The position numbers and the translations under genes were made by a program. Source: a bacterium (GTDB taxonomy: Bacteria; Pseudomonadota; Alphaproteobacteria; Sphingomonadales; Sphingomonadaceae). From it: 64,000 nucleotides of DNA. The notes beneath the pieces were generated by a model. It was not told the origin of the DNA and ran no database searches. It saw only the letters and a list, made by a program, of their open reading frames with translations. Shown here piece after piece: positions 35,201-44,377 of the stretch (position 1 is its first letter; each line of letters starts with the position of its first letter). The stretch is taken from the NCBI GenBank assembly GCA_030824575.1, contig JAVBXL010000016.1, positions 1-64,000 of the forward strand, read 5' to 3'.

Positions 35201-36048
35201 CCGCCATGACCGATCCCAAGCCCGTGCCCCCGAAACATGTGACCGCAGGCCCGATCACCTTCGGCAACGACCTGCCCTTCGTCCTGATTTCCGGCCCCTG
35301 CCAGATCGAAAGCCGCGACCATGCGCTGTTCATGGCCGACGCGCTGGCAAAGGCGGCGGGTAAGGCAGGCGTCCCCTTCATCTTCAAGAGCAGCTTCGAC
35401 AAGGCGAACCGGACGTCCGTATCGGGCCGACGCGGCGTCGGCATCGACGCGGGCCTCGCGATCCTGGCGGAGGTGAAGGCGACGCTCGGCTGCCCGGTGC
35501 TGACCGATGTCCATGACGCAAGTCAGGTCGATGCCGCAGCGCAGGCAGTCGACATCCTCCAAATCCCTGCCTTCCTCTGCCGCCAGACCGACCTGCTGCT
35601 CGCCGCCGGGCGGACCGGCGCGATCATCAACGTGAAAAAGGGCCAGTTCCTCGCCCCGTGGGACATGGCGGCGGTGGCGCAGAAAGTTGCCTCCACCGGC
35701 AATGAGCGCATCCTGCTGACCGAGCGCGGCGCGAGTTTCGGCTACAACACCCTGGTCAGCGACATGCGCGCGCTGCCGGCCATGGCGCAGACCGGCTATC
35801 CGGTGATCTTCGACGCCACTCATTCGGTGCAACAGCCCGGCGGCCTGGGCACAGCGTCGGGCGGCCAGCGCGAGTTTGCGCCCCTGCTCGCCCGCAGCGC
35901 GGTTGCGGCCGGCGTCGCGGCCATCTTCGCCGAAGCGCATGAAGACCCTGACAACGCGCCCTCCGACGGCCCGGTGATGCTGCCGCTGGACTGGGTCGGC
36001 CCGATGCTGGCCAAGCTCAGGGCGATCGACGAGGTGGTGAAGGCTTAA
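35197..36048 (+). CDS. kdsA: 3-deoxy-8-phosphooctulonate synthase
   Basis: Condenses phosphoenolpyruvate with arabinose 5-phosphate to Kdo 8-phosphate, precursor of the Kdo sugar of lipopolysaccharide or capsule. The 283-residue TIM barrel shows [55 protein letters not shown] and [13 protein letters not shown], all family hallmarks. Start at ATG 35197 (overlapping the upstream stop) or the in-frame ATG 35206. Usual partners (kdsB, pyrG, eno) are not next to it. Confidence 0.95.
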   Translation: MTAMTDPKPVPPKHVTAGPITFGNDLPFVLISGPCQIESRDHALFMADALAKAAGKAGVPFIFKSSFDKANRTSVSGRRGVGIDAGLAILAEVKATLGCPVLTDVHDASQVDAAAQAVDILQIPAFLCRQTDLLLAAGRTGAIINVKKGQFLAPWDMAAVAQKVASTGNERILLTERGASFGYNTLVSDMRALPAMAQTGYPVIFDATHSVQQPGGLGTASGGQREFAPLLARSAVAAGVAAIFAEAHEDPDNAPSDGPVMLPLDWVGPMLAKLRAIDEVVKA

Positions 36049-36180
36049 CTTCGCACTTTTCCCGCCCGTAGCGACATATCGTTACACAGCACTGATCCTA
36101 TCGAAAAGTCGGGGCCGTCAGCCTCACATCTGAAAGACGCCTCGATCATCGCAGAACCCGACTGTGTAGGACAGAGCGTT

Positions 36181-37446
36181 TCAGGGCCGAACCTGCCCCG
36201 TCCCGCGCACGATCCACTTATAGGTCGTCAGCCCTTCGAGCGCCACCGGCCCGCGCGCATGGAGCCGCCCGGTCGAAATGCCGATTTCTGCGCCCAGCCC
36301 AAACTCGCCGCCATCAGCGAACTGGGTGGAAGCGTTCCACATCACGATCGCGCTGTCGACGGCGTTCAGGAATCGCTCCGCCGTCGCCGCATCCTCGGTG
36401 ATGATCGCGTCGGTATGATGGCTGGCATGGGCGGCGATATGGGCGATTGCATCGTCCACGCCATCGACCAGCCGGACCGAGACGATCGCGTCGAGATATT
36501 CGGTATCCCAGTCCTGATCGCTCGCCGCAACAACCCGCGCGTTCATTGCCTGCACGTCCATGTCCCCGCGCACTTCGCATTCGGCGTCCAGCAAAGCCGT
36601 CACCACCGCCGCCGCCGCGCCATAGGCGCGATCAATCAGCACCGTTTCGGTCGCGCCGCACACGCCGGTCCGCCGCATCTTGGCATTGACGACCAGCGCC
36701 TGCGCCATGGCGGGGTCGGCCGCGCCATCGACATAGCTGTGGTTGATGCCGTCCAGATGGGCCAGCACCGGCACCCGCGCCTCTTCCTGCACCCGCGCGA
36801 CCAGGCTCTTGCCGCCGCGCGGTACGATCAGGTCGACATATTCGGTGGCTTTCAGCAGTGCGCCCACGGCGGCGCGATCGGTCGTCGGCACAAGTTGCAC
36901 CACATCGGCGGGCAGGCCTGCGGCGACGATGCCCTCCACGATGGCGGCGTGGATCGCCCGGTTGCTTTCCTTCGCCTCGCTGCCCCCACGCAGGATCACG
37001 GCATTGCCCGCACGCAGGCACAAAGCCGCCGCATCCGCCGTCACATTGGGGCGGCTTTCATAGATGATGCCGATCACGCCCAACGGCACGCGCACCCGAC
37101 TGAGTTCCAGGCCGTTAGGGCGCGTCACGGCGTCGATCACGTTGCCCAGCGGATTGGCGAGCGTCGCGACCTGTTCCACCCCCTCAGCGGTGGCGGCGAC
37201 GCGCTCCGCGTTCAGCTTCAGCCGGTCGAGCAGCGCAGGCGACAGGCCATTGGCCACCGCATTGTCCATGTCGCGCGCATTGGCCGCGATGATCGCTGGG
37301 GCCTGGTCCCGCAACGCCTGCGCCGCGCGCGCCAGCGCATCGGCCTTTTGCGCGTCGCTCGTCTGCGCGATGATCGCGGCGGCACGACGCGCACGCGCGC
37401 CCATCGTCGCGATCAGCATGTCGGGGGTCTGGGTCAGGTCGTTCAT
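36181..37446 (-). CDS. proA: gamma-glutamyl phosphate reductase
   Basis: Second enzyme of proline synthesis: reduces gamma-glutamyl phosphate with NADPH to glutamate semialdehyde. The 421-residue product is a complete aldehyde-dehydrogenase-fold protein, with PLGVIGIIYESRPNVTADAA, LRGGSEAKESNRAIH, VPRGGKSLV and the catalytic cysteine in TGVCGATETVLID. Start ATG 37446 (MNDLTQTPDML); GTG 37458 is an alternative. proB is not adjacent. It converges on kdsA; the 132-bp gap holds nothing I can name. Confidence 0.95.
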   Translation of the reverse strand: MNDLTQTPDMLIATMGARARRAAAIIAQTSDAQKADALARAAQALRDQAPAIIAANARDMDNAVANGLSPALLDRLKLNAERVAATAEGVEQVATLANPLGNVIDAVTRPNGLELSRVRVPLGVIGIIYESRPNVTADAAALCLRAGNAVILRGGSEAKESNRAIHAAIVEGIVAAGLPADVVQLVPTTDRAAVGALLKATEYVDLIVPRGGKSLVARVQEEARVPVLAHLDGINHSYVDGAADPAMAQALVVNAKMRRTGVCGATETVLIDRAYGAAAAVVTALLDAECEVRGDMDVQAMNARVVAASDQDWDTEYLDAIVSVRLVDGVDDAIAHIAAHASHHTDAIITEDAATAERFLNAVDSAIVMWNASTQFADGGEFGLGAEIGISTGRLHARGPVALEGLTTYKWIVRGTGQVRP

Positions 37447-37536
37447 GAAAGCTCTCACCGAAAGGTCGGCCGCGCCTTAGCATGAAAACGCGCCGAAACG
37501 AAAGCGGCGGAGCTAAGCAAGAAATAGTGCCGACGA

Positions 37537-37564
37537 CCGGATCATGGGTCGCAATATGATCCGG
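37537..37564. repeat. 9-bp inverted repeat between proA and LuxR-type gene
   Basis: CCGGATCAT (37537-37545) and ATGATCCGG (37556-37564) flank ten bases. It lies 91 bases upstream of proA, on the promoter side, and could be an operator. A second small hairpin, TACCCC/GGGGTA, lies at 37628-37643 beyond the LuxR-type gene's stop. Confidence 0.35.
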
Positions 37565-37664
37565 CCGCCGGCCCAGCAGGACGAACCCGCCTGCGTCATT
37601 TTCTACCCTGTCGTGACGGCCGCCACATACCCCAAAGGGGGTAGGCGACAGAAAATTCGCAAAA

Positions 37665-38765
37665 TCAGTGGCTGATCAGGCCGACGAGGCGCACCAGTTG
37701 TGATTCCCGGCTACAACCGGTCTTGTCGTATATGCTGCGCAACTGCACCTTGAGCGTCTCCACCGACACGCCCCGGGCCACGGCGATATCCTTGCGCGAT
37801 TGCCCCGCCGCCAGGCGGATGGCGATGTCCGCCTCGGCCGGGGTCAGGCGGAAGGCGCGCGTCAACGACTGCACATGCCGATCGGTCGGCGCGCCAATGC
37901 GGGCGATGACGATCGCACGCGGGGCGAAGGGCAGCGCCCAGGGGCGCACCGGCAGTGGATGAAATTCCAGCATGATCGCAACGCCGCCGGCATCGTCCGC
38001 CAGCGCGACCGGATCGGCCGGCAGGCCGGGCGGATCGATCACCGCGCGCATCGCCCGCACCATCGCACGGGTTTCCTCCGCCCGGTCGCTGGCCAACCAG
38101 CCATCGCTGACCCTGATCCGGCTGGACGACAGCAAGGCTTCGGCGCGCGGTGTCATGCCGCCCACCCGCCCGGTCGCGTCGAGCAACCAGCAGGCCCGGT
38201 CCATCGACTCGAACGTGCCGGACAGCAAGGCGAAGCCCTGCTGCTCGATCGCCTGCTGAAGCCGGACGGCGTTCCGCGCATGGCCCGCAATCTGGCCGAA
38301 CAGGTCGCGGTCCTGCTGGCTCGTGCGTCCGTCCTTGCTGTCGCGCAGCAGGGCCAGCCCGACCATCTGGTCTTCAGTAGCCACCAGCCGCGTCTGGCAC
38401 CCATCGAAAATATCGAAATCCGAACACAGGTCCAGATAGGCGTCGGACCGTAGCGATTGCCGGGCGACGTCATAATGGGCTTCATGCACGATGGTCGGTC
38501 GGTCGGCGAGCCGGTCCGCTCCCACCCGGAAATTCAGATCGGGCGCGGACTGATCGATCGCCGCCGTCTTGGCAACGATGCTGGCGTCGATATCGCTGAT
38601 CCAGTTAAAGCCGGACGCGCCCGGCCCAAAGCCGATCAACTGCCCATGGCGCGACCCGGTCGCGTCGGCCATCGCCTTGATGGCTTCCCCCCATTTTTCC
38701 GGTTCCAGCGCCGCAGACAGGAACAGGTCCGCCCACGGATCGCTACCTTCGGCGCGCGTCGCCAT
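37665..38765 (-). CDS. LuxR-type HTH regulator with unassigned N-terminal domain
   Basis: A 366-residue regulator. The C-terminal 65 residues are a LuxR/GerE helix-turn-helix (LTPAEADIAIRLAAGQSRKD, VSVETLKVQLRSIYDKTG), typical of this class. The first 280 residues have no receiver-domain pattern and no autoinducer-domain motif that I recognise; they may hold PAS/GAF-like folds (residue ~180, CWLLDATGRVGGMTPRAEAL resembles a PAS start). GGGGGAAG lies four bases before the ATG. It stands alone. Signal and targets unknown. Confidence 0.85.
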   Translation of the reverse strand: MATRAEGSDPWADLFLSAALEPEKWGEAIKAMADATGSRHGQLIGFGPGASGFNWISDIDASIVAKTAAIDQSAPDLNFRVGADRLADRPTIVHEAHYDVARQSLRSDAYLDLCSDFDIFDGCQTRLVATEDQMVGLALLRDSKDGRTSQQDRDLFGQIAGHARNAVRLQQAIEQQGFALLSGTFESMDRACWLLDATGRVGGMTPRAEALLSSSRIRVSDGWLASDRAEETRAMVRAMRAVIDPPGLPADPVALADDAGGVAIMLEFHPLPVRPWALPFAPRAIVIARIGAPTDRHVQSLTRAFRLTPAEADIAIRLAAGQSRKDIAVARGVSVETLKVQLRSIYDKTGCSRESQLVRLVGLISH

Positions 38766-38873
38766 GATCTTCCCCCAAGCCCCGCAACGGGGTTAGCCCA
38801 AGCGTGGCGGAAGTCAAATTCGCTCTGGAGGGCGACGGGTTTAGGCCGGAAACTTGTCCTCAATCAGTACAGT

Positions 38874-39518
38874 TCAGGCAGCCTGCGCCAACGCCTCCTG
38901 CCGGACTGCACGAATCATCCTGCATGGCGGGATGTTGCGCCATTCCAGCGCATCGCTCACATCACCGAACAGCGGGTTGAGCAAGCGCAGCACATAACGC
39001 GAATATTGGTAGATCAGGAACGCCCCGCCCGGGCGCAATGCGGCGCGCGTTTCCGCGCAGATCGCCTCGCCCACGCCTTCGGGCAGGGTCGAAAAGGGGA
39101 TGCCCGACAAGACATAATCGGCCTGATAATAGCCCGCTTCCTTGATGAAGCGACGCACGTCGGCGGCCGACCCATGGACCACGCGCAGCCGCGGATCATC
39201 GATCTCCGCCTCCAGATAAGCGACGAAGTCGAGATTGAGGTCGATCGCCAGCAGCGTGCCGTCGGCCGGCAACCGGTCGAGGATCGATCGGGTGAAGGTG
39301 CCGACGCCGGGTCCATATTCCACGAACAGCCGCGTACCCTGCCAATCGACCTGGTCCAGCATCCGGTCCACCAGTGTCGCGGATGAAGGTATCACCGACC
39401 CGATCATGCCTGGATGCCTGACGAACTGGCGGAAGAACATGCCCCACTGACTGAAAAATGACCCCGCCTTGCCCGCACCGGCCTTATTCTTGTTCTTCTT
39501 CAATGGAATGGAGGCCAT
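38874..39518 (-). CDS. SAM-dependent methyltransferase, phospholipid N-methyltransferase-like
   Basis: A 214-residue class I methyltransferase resembling bacterial PmtA (phosphatidylethanolamine N-methyltransferase). The N-terminus has the amphipathic FFSQWGMFFRQFVRHPGMIGSV, and SAM motif I is FVEYGPGVGTFTRSIL, with motif II LAIDLNLDFV. PmtA-like enzymes act at the membrane surface to make phosphatidylcholine. ATG 39518 matches the domain start; extension to 39557 lacks support. Follows the CDC48-type gene's 3' side on the same strand with an 126-bp gap. Specificity inferred from general similarity only. Confidence 0.75.
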   Translation of the reverse strand: MASIPLKKNKNKAGAGKAGSFFSQWGMFFRQFVRHPGMIGSVIPSSATLVDRMLDQVDWQGTRLFVEYGPGVGTFTRSILDRLPADGTLLAIDLNLDFVAYLEAEIDDPRLRVVHGSAADVRRFIKEAGYYQADYVLSGIPFSTLPEGVGEAICAETRAALRPGGAFLIYQYSRYVLRLLNPLFGDVSDALEWRNIPPCRMIRAVRQEALAQAA

Positions 39519-39644
39519 CAACACCCGCCTATGTGGATCATGCTTATCGCCTTGCAAATCCCGGCCTTGCTGGCAAGCGGCTTTGCAACACTATCGTCAT
39601 GAACGCGGCGGCGGCGGATGGGTTCAATCCGCCGCCTCGCTTGT

Positions 39645-41939
39645 TCAATCGGCCTGCGTGCGCGATCGGACCATGCCCGGCGCGATGAAGCCGATCGGAT
39701 CGACCTGCATCGCCCGCTGCTTCAACTGCGACTGGATCTGCTCATATTCGCGCTCCATTTCGGGCGTGACGGACGCGCGGGTGTCGTCCAGCGCGCTCTC
39801 GAAATGCGCCTGCGTCACTTTGTCGATCGATAGCGACTGGCGCAGCGCGAACAGCCCCGCGCGCCGCACCAGATCTTCCAGATCGGCGCCGGTGAACCGG
39901 TCGGTTTCGCGCGCAAGTCCGTCCAGATCCACATCATCGGCGAGCGGCATCTTGGCCGTGTGGATGCCCAATATGCGGCGACGCCCTGCCTCGTCGGGCA
40001 CCGGCACATAGATCAGCTCGTCGAACCGGCCTGGCCGCAGCAGCGCCGGATCGATCAGCGTCGGGCGATTGGTGGCGCCGATGACGACCACCGACTGCAA
40101 TTCCTCCAGCCCGTCCATCTCGGCCAATATGGTGTTCACCACCCGCTCCGTCACCGCCGGTTCGCCCAGCCCCCCGCCGCGCGCGGGAACCAGGCTGTCC
40201 AGTTCGTCGATAAAGATGACCGTGGGCGCCACCTGCCGCGCGCGGGCGAACAGGCGGGCGATCTGCTGCTCGCTCTCGCCATACCATTTGGACAGAAGGT
40301 CGCTGGATTTAGTAGCAATGAAATTGGCCTGCGCCTCGCGCGCCACCGCCTTCGCCAGCAATGTCTTGCCGGTGCCGGGCGGGCCGTAGAGCAGGAAACC
40401 CTTGGCCGGGCGGATGCCGATCCGGCGGAAGGCGTCGGGGTCTTTCAGCGGCAGCTCGACCCCTTCCTTCAACCGCATCTGCGCGTCGTCCAGCCCGCCG
40501 ATATCCTCCCAACTGACATTGGGCGCCTGTACCATCACTTCGCGCATAGCCGAAGGCTGCACCCGCTTGATCGCGGACAGGAAATCCTCCCGCGTGACGC
40601 ACAGTTCCTCCAGCACGTCGGGCGGGATCGTCCCATCCTCCAGGTTCAGGCGCGGCATGAAGCGGCGCACCGTCTCGATCGCCGCCTCACGGGTCAGCGC
40701 GCCGAGGTCCGCGCCGACGAAGCCGTAAGTCATGCGTGCCAGTTCGGCGAGATCGACCTTGTCACCCAGCGGCATGCCGCGCGTATGGATGCCCAATATC
40801 TCGCGCCGACCGCGTTCGTCGGGGACGCCGACGATGATTTCGCGGTCGAACCGGCCGGGTCGGCGCAGCGCCTCGTCGATCGCTTCGGGCCGATTGGTGG
40901 CGGCGATCACGACCAGGTTCGTGCGCGGCTCCAGCCCGTCCATCAGCGTCAGCAACTGGGCGACCAGCCGCTTTTCCGTCTCGCCCGTCACCTGGCCCCG
41001 TTTGGGCGCGATCGAATCGATCTCGTCGATGAACAAGATCGATGGCGACGCCTTGGACGCCGCCTCGAAAATCTCACGCAGCTGCTTTTCGGACTCGCCA
41101 TAGGCTGACCCCATGATCTCCGGCCCGTTGATCAGGAAGAATTCCGCGTCCGATTCATTGGCGACAGCCCGCGCCAGCCGCGTCTTGCCGGTCCCCGGCG
41201 GGCCATGCAGCAGCACCCCTTTGGGCGGATCGACGCCCAGCCGGGTGAATAGTTCGGGATAACGCAGCGGCAATTCCACCATCTCGCGGAGCTGGTCGAT
41301 CGCATCGGCCATGCCGCCGACATCGTCATAGGTCACGTCGGCGCGGCGCGATTCGCGCGGCTCTTCATATTCGGCGCGCAGCTCGACTTCGGTATCGGCG
41401 TCGATATGGACGATGCCCTTGGGCACCGTCGACACCACGACCAGGCGGATTTCCTGCAAGGCATAGGCGGGCGCGGCCAGCATCTGGCGCAGTTGCGGCG
41501 GCATGTCGCCGGGCGGCACCTGCTGCTGCCCCGATGTCGCGACGACGTCGCCCGCGGTCAGCGGCCGCTGATAGAAGACGCGCTTCAAGGCATCGGGATT
41601 GCCCTGCAACCGCAGATTATTTTGTGCAGGCGCGAACACGACCCTTTGCGCGGGCCGCGGCTCCGCCTTGCCGATCTCGACGAAGTCGCCGGAGCCGACC
41701 CCGGCATTGGCGCGCTGCAAACCATCCAGGCGCAGCACGTCCAGCCCCTCATCCTCCTTATACGGCCGCACGACCCGTGCCGATGTCGACCGCTTGCCCA
41801 CAATTTCGATGACGTCGCCTTCGGCCAGCTGCAATTCCGCCATCACCGCCAGCGGCAACCGCGCCAAACCGCGCCCCGCATCCTCCGGCCGCGCATTGGC
41901 GACCTGAATCCGGCGTCCGCTACTTTCCTGATCGGCCAC
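39645..41939 (-). CDS. CDC48-family double-AAA ATPase
   Basis: A 764-residue protein built like archaeal VAT/eukaryotic p97: an N-terminal substrate-recognition domain (about 10-190, starting QVANARPEDAGRGLARL), then two AAA domains. D1 has Walker A GPPGTGKTRL and Walker B ILFIDEIDSI; D2 has GPPGTGKTLL and VIFIDELDSL; RRPGRFDREI and LRPGRFDELI carry arginine fingers. It would form a hexamer that unfolds proteins. A GTG start at 41939 with GGGGA upstream gives the usual N-terminus; a longer frame to 42005 does not. No proteasome-like partner is adjacent. Confidence 0.92.
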   Translation of the reverse strand: MADQESSGRRIQVANARPEDAGRGLARLPLAVMAELQLAEGDVIEIVGKRSTSARVVRPYKEDEGLDVLRLDGLQRANAGVGSGDFVEIGKAEPRPAQRVVFAPAQNNLRLQGNPDALKRVFYQRPLTAGDVVATSGQQQVPPGDMPPQLRQMLAAPAYALQEIRLVVVSTVPKGIVHIDADTEVELRAEYEEPRESRRADVTYDDVGGMADAIDQLREMVELPLRYPELFTRLGVDPPKGVLLHGPPGTGKTRLARAVANESDAEFFLINGPEIMGSAYGESEKQLREIFEAASKASPSILFIDEIDSIAPKRGQVTGETEKRLVAQLLTLMDGLEPRTNLVVIAATNRPEAIDEALRRPGRFDREIIVGVPDERGRREILGIHTRGMPLGDKVDLAELARMTYGFVGADLGALTREAAIETVRRFMPRLNLEDGTIPPDVLEELCVTREDFLSAIKRVQPSAMREVMVQAPNVSWEDIGGLDDAQMRLKEGVELPLKDPDAFRRIGIRPAKGFLLYGPPGTGKTLLAKAVAREAQANFIATKSSDLLSKWYGESEQQIARLFARARQVAPTVIFIDELDSLVPARGGGLGEPAVTERVVNTILAEMDGLEELQSVVVIGATNRPTLIDPALLRPGRFDELIYVPVPDEAGRRRILGIHTAKMPLADDVDLDGLARETDRFTGADLEDLVRRAGLFALRQSLSIDKVTQAHFESALDDTRASVTPEMEREYEQIQSQLKQRAMQVDPIGFIAPGMVRSRTQAD

Positions 41940-42024
41940 AAGCCATCCCCGTCTTTCTGGTTCCGTAACGAGATAGGAAACGCAAGGACGCGCGAAAAGG
42001 GGCAAGCCGCCGGATCGACCGACG

Positions 42025-42055
42025 AAAAAAAGGGCCGGCCCAAAAGGCCAGCCCT
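42025..42055 (-). terminator. intrinsic terminator on the minus strand
   Basis: Read on the minus strand: AGGGC-T-GGCC-TTTTG-GGCC-G-GCCCT followed by seven T. The stem is nine pairs with one mismatch. It lies upstream of the CDC48-type start, and no annotated gene on this strand ends before it; the next gene, a LysR, points the other way. Confidence 0.7.
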
Positions 42056-42200
42056 GAAAGTTTTAGGAGAGGATGCCTGAAAGGCACCTCCTATGTGCGG
42101 CGCGGCACAATTTATTGCAAGTGCGAAAAGAAACGCGAAGTTGCAAAAAATGCATCTTGCCATTTTGCCGGTTTTCCTGCTCTGTGTGGAGAGGATGCTT
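42025..42200 (-). ncRNA. candidate minus-strand small RNA
   Basis: Upstream of the terminator at 42025-42055 the minus strand reads AGGAGGTGCC-TTTCA-GGCATCCTCTCC, a hairpin (42069-42090) that pairs a Shine-Dalgarno-like GGAGG with an anti-Shine-Dalgarno CCUC. The segment GCATCCTCTCC occurs twice (plus-strand GGAGAGGATGC at 42066-42076 and 42188-42198). C-rich anti-ribosome-site motifs plus a terminator are typical of trans-acting sRNAs. The 5' end is unknown. The rest of the 336-bp gap between the CDC48-type gene and the LysR gene holds the LysR promoter. Confidence 0.4.
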
Positions 42201-42275
42201 GAACCCCGGCTCGCGGTGCGCCCGACAATAAGACATGACGCGGCGCAGCGCACCGGCTTAGATATTTGACGAGAT

Positions 42276-43154
42276 ATGCGCAGATTGCCGCCCCTCACGG
42301 CCCTGGAGGCCTTTGTTCAGGTTGCTCGCTTGGGCTCCGTCAAGGCGGCGGCGGAGGAACTCGCCCTCTCGACTCCGGCGCTCAGCCGCCGCGTGCAGGC
42401 GCTGGAACGCTTCATCGGCCGCCCCCTGTTCGACCGCAAGCATCAGGCGCTGGAAATCAATGCCGAAGGACAGCGGCTGCTGGACGACATCGCGCCCGCG
42501 CTCGATTCGCTGTCCCAGGCGCTGGAAAATATCCAGAGCGGCGGCAACCAGCTGCGCCTGCGCCTGGCGGTGATGCCGCTGTTCGCGACGCAGCGGCTGT
42601 TTCCCCATCTCGGCAAGCTGCGCCAACAGCACCCGCAGCTTCATATCGATATCGAAACGACGCCCCATGCGGTCGCGCGGCTGGGCGAAGGGCTGGATGC
42701 GGCGATCGTGCTGTCGAAGGATATCGATCCCGCGCTGTACGCGCATGAGCTGGATCATGAGGAAGTCTATCTGATCGGCCGGCGCGAATTGCTGGAGGGG
42801 CCACAGGCGCTCGCCTCGCCCACGGAACTGGCGCAGCAGACGATCCTGCTCCATCGCGACATGGCGATGTCGTTCGACGCCTGGAAAGAGGCCGCAGGCC
42901 TGCCCGACCTGCAACCGCTGGCCATCGACAATTATGATTCGGGCCAGCTGATGCTGGAGGCCGCCGCCCAGGGGCTGGGCGTCGCGGTGATGCACGCCAG
43001 CCATTATGAACAGTCGGGCGACCCCCGGCTGGTGCGGCTGTTCCCGATCCATGTCGAAAGCCCCTATCGCTACTTCTTCGTGTGCCGCCCGCGCGCGCTG
43101 CAGACCCGCGCCGTGCGCATCTTCCGCGATTGGCTGGTCAGCGCCGACATCTGA
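42276..43154 (+). CDS. LysR-family transcriptional regulator
   Basis: A 292-residue LysR regulator resembling the GcvA/AmpR branch. The N-terminal winged helix reads LPPLTALEAFVQVARLGSVK, KAAAEELALSTPALSRRVQALE, and RPLFDRKHQ; the rest is a periplasmic-binding-protein-like effector domain. Target genes are usually divergent, but the divergent region here holds only the candidate small RNA and the CDC48-type gene 337 bases away. No strong ribosome site is visible before ATG 42276. Confidence 0.9.
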   Translation: MRRLPPLTALEAFVQVARLGSVKAAAEELALSTPALSRRVQALERFIGRPLFDRKHQALEINAEGQRLLDDIAPALDSLSQALENIQSGGNQLRLRLAVMPLFATQRLFPHLGKLRQQHPQLHIDIETTPHAVARLGEGLDAAIVLSKDIDPALYAHELDHEEVYLIGRRELLEGPQALASPTELAQQTILLHRDMAMSFDAWKEAAGLPDLQPLAIDNYDSGQLMLEAAAQGLGVAVMHASHYEQSGDPRLVRLFPIHVESPYRYFFVCRPRALQTRAVRIFRDWLVSADI

Positions 43155-43213
43155 CGCACATCTTTTCCTGCCGACGCCTTAACCTTGTTCGATGCCATCC
43201 GTTATGAGGGATC

Positions 43214-44371
43214 ATGAACGGGGCACAATCATCTTCCGCCAGCCCGCAACATGGGCTGACCGATCGTCTGGCACGCTGGGCCAGGGGGTTTTCCGGCAAA
43301 TCCGAGGAGGATAGCGTCGAAGAGGAATTACGACCGCGCGGCGGCACCGCATCCAACCGGGAAATCAACCGCCGACGGCAGCTTTATGCCGATATCGGCG
43401 ACTTCCTGTTCGCCCATGATCTCGACCTGACCCCCGTCAATTTCAGCGTCGCGCTCGATTATCTGACCGGCGCCAATATCGGCGTCGAAAAGGCGATCAA
43501 GGCCGTGATGATGGAGCGGGGCAAGATCACCAATGGCTGGATCGAATCGATCGCCGCCGAACAGCGCGCCGATGAGGTAACGCCCGAATCGCTGGCGACG
43601 ATGCTGGACAAGGTGGAGGAAAACCTCACCCAGTTCACCGGGCTGATGCATGAATCGCGCAATTCGGCGAAGGATTATGGCGCCGCGCTACAGGAACAGG
43701 CCAAGGATCTGGGCGAAGGCCGCGACAATGAGCAGGTACTGGCCCGCCTGGTCGGCCTGACCCGCTCGATGGTCGAAAAGACCCGCCAGGTCGAAACCCA
43801 GCTGCGCGATAACCAGCGCCAGACCAAGGCGCTCAAGTCCAGCCTGGAAAATGCCCGCCGCGCTGCCGAACATGACCATCTGACCGGCCTGCCCAACCGT
43901 CGCGCCTTCGAAGGGGTGCTGGGCGAAGAAATGCAGCAGGCGATCGCCAATGGCGAAGCGCTCTCCGTCGCTTTCTGCGACATCGACCATTTCAAGCTGG
44001 TCAACGACACCCATGGCCATGACACGGGCGACCGGGTGCTGAAGTTCGTCGCCGGCCTGCTATCCAAGGCGTCCAACGACCGTTGCCATGTCGCGCGGCA
44101 CGGCGGCGAGGAATTTGTGATGCTGTTCCGTGGCAAGACCGCCGCCGAAGCCTGCGAGGCGGTGGACAGCGTGCGCGAGGATCTGGCCAACCGCAGCCTG
44201 GTCAACCGTACCAATGGCGAACGCATGGAGCGGGTGAGCTTTTCCGCCGGCGTCGCCAACGTGCTGATCTACGAAGACCCGCGCGCCGCGCTCAAAGCCG
44301 CCGACCGCGCCCTCTATTTGGCCAAGGAACATGGCCGTAACCGTGTCTATCTCGCGGCCGAGGTTGACTAA
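43214..44371 (+). CDS. GGDEF-domain diguanylate cyclase
   Basis: A 385-residue soluble protein. The C-terminal 170 residues are a GGDEF domain (DHLTGLPNRRAF, DIDHFKLVNDTHGHDTGD, and the active-site ARHGGEEFVMLF), so it should make cyclic di-GMP from two GTP. There is no RxxD inhibitory site five residues before GGEEF, implying no product inhibition at the classical I-site. The N-terminal 200 residues are helical with heptad-like stretches and no recognised sensor. GAGGG lies three bases before the ATG. Confidence 0.92.
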   Translation: MNGAQSSSASPQHGLTDRLARWARGFSGKSEEDSVEEELRPRGGTASNREINRRRQLYADIGDFLFAHDLDLTPVNFSVALDYLTGANIGVEKAIKAVMMERGKITNGWIESIAAEQRADEVTPESLATMLDKVEENLTQFTGLMHESRNSAKDYGAALQEQAKDLGEGRDNEQVLARLVGLTRSMVEKTRQVETQLRDNQRQTKALKSSLENARRAAEHDHLTGLPNRRAFEGVLGEEMQQAIANGEALSVAFCDIDHFKLVNDTHGHDTGDRVLKFVAGLLSKASNDRCHVARHGGEEFVMLFRGKTAAEACEAVDSVREDLANRSLVNRTNGERMERVSFSAGVANVLIYEDPRAALKAADRALYLAKEHGRNRVYLAAEVD

Positions 44372-44377
44372 ATCCTC

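Noticed and set aside
36049-36180. Possible terminator between kdsA and proA
   Set aside because: I found no convincing stem with T-tract on either strand in this convergent gap.
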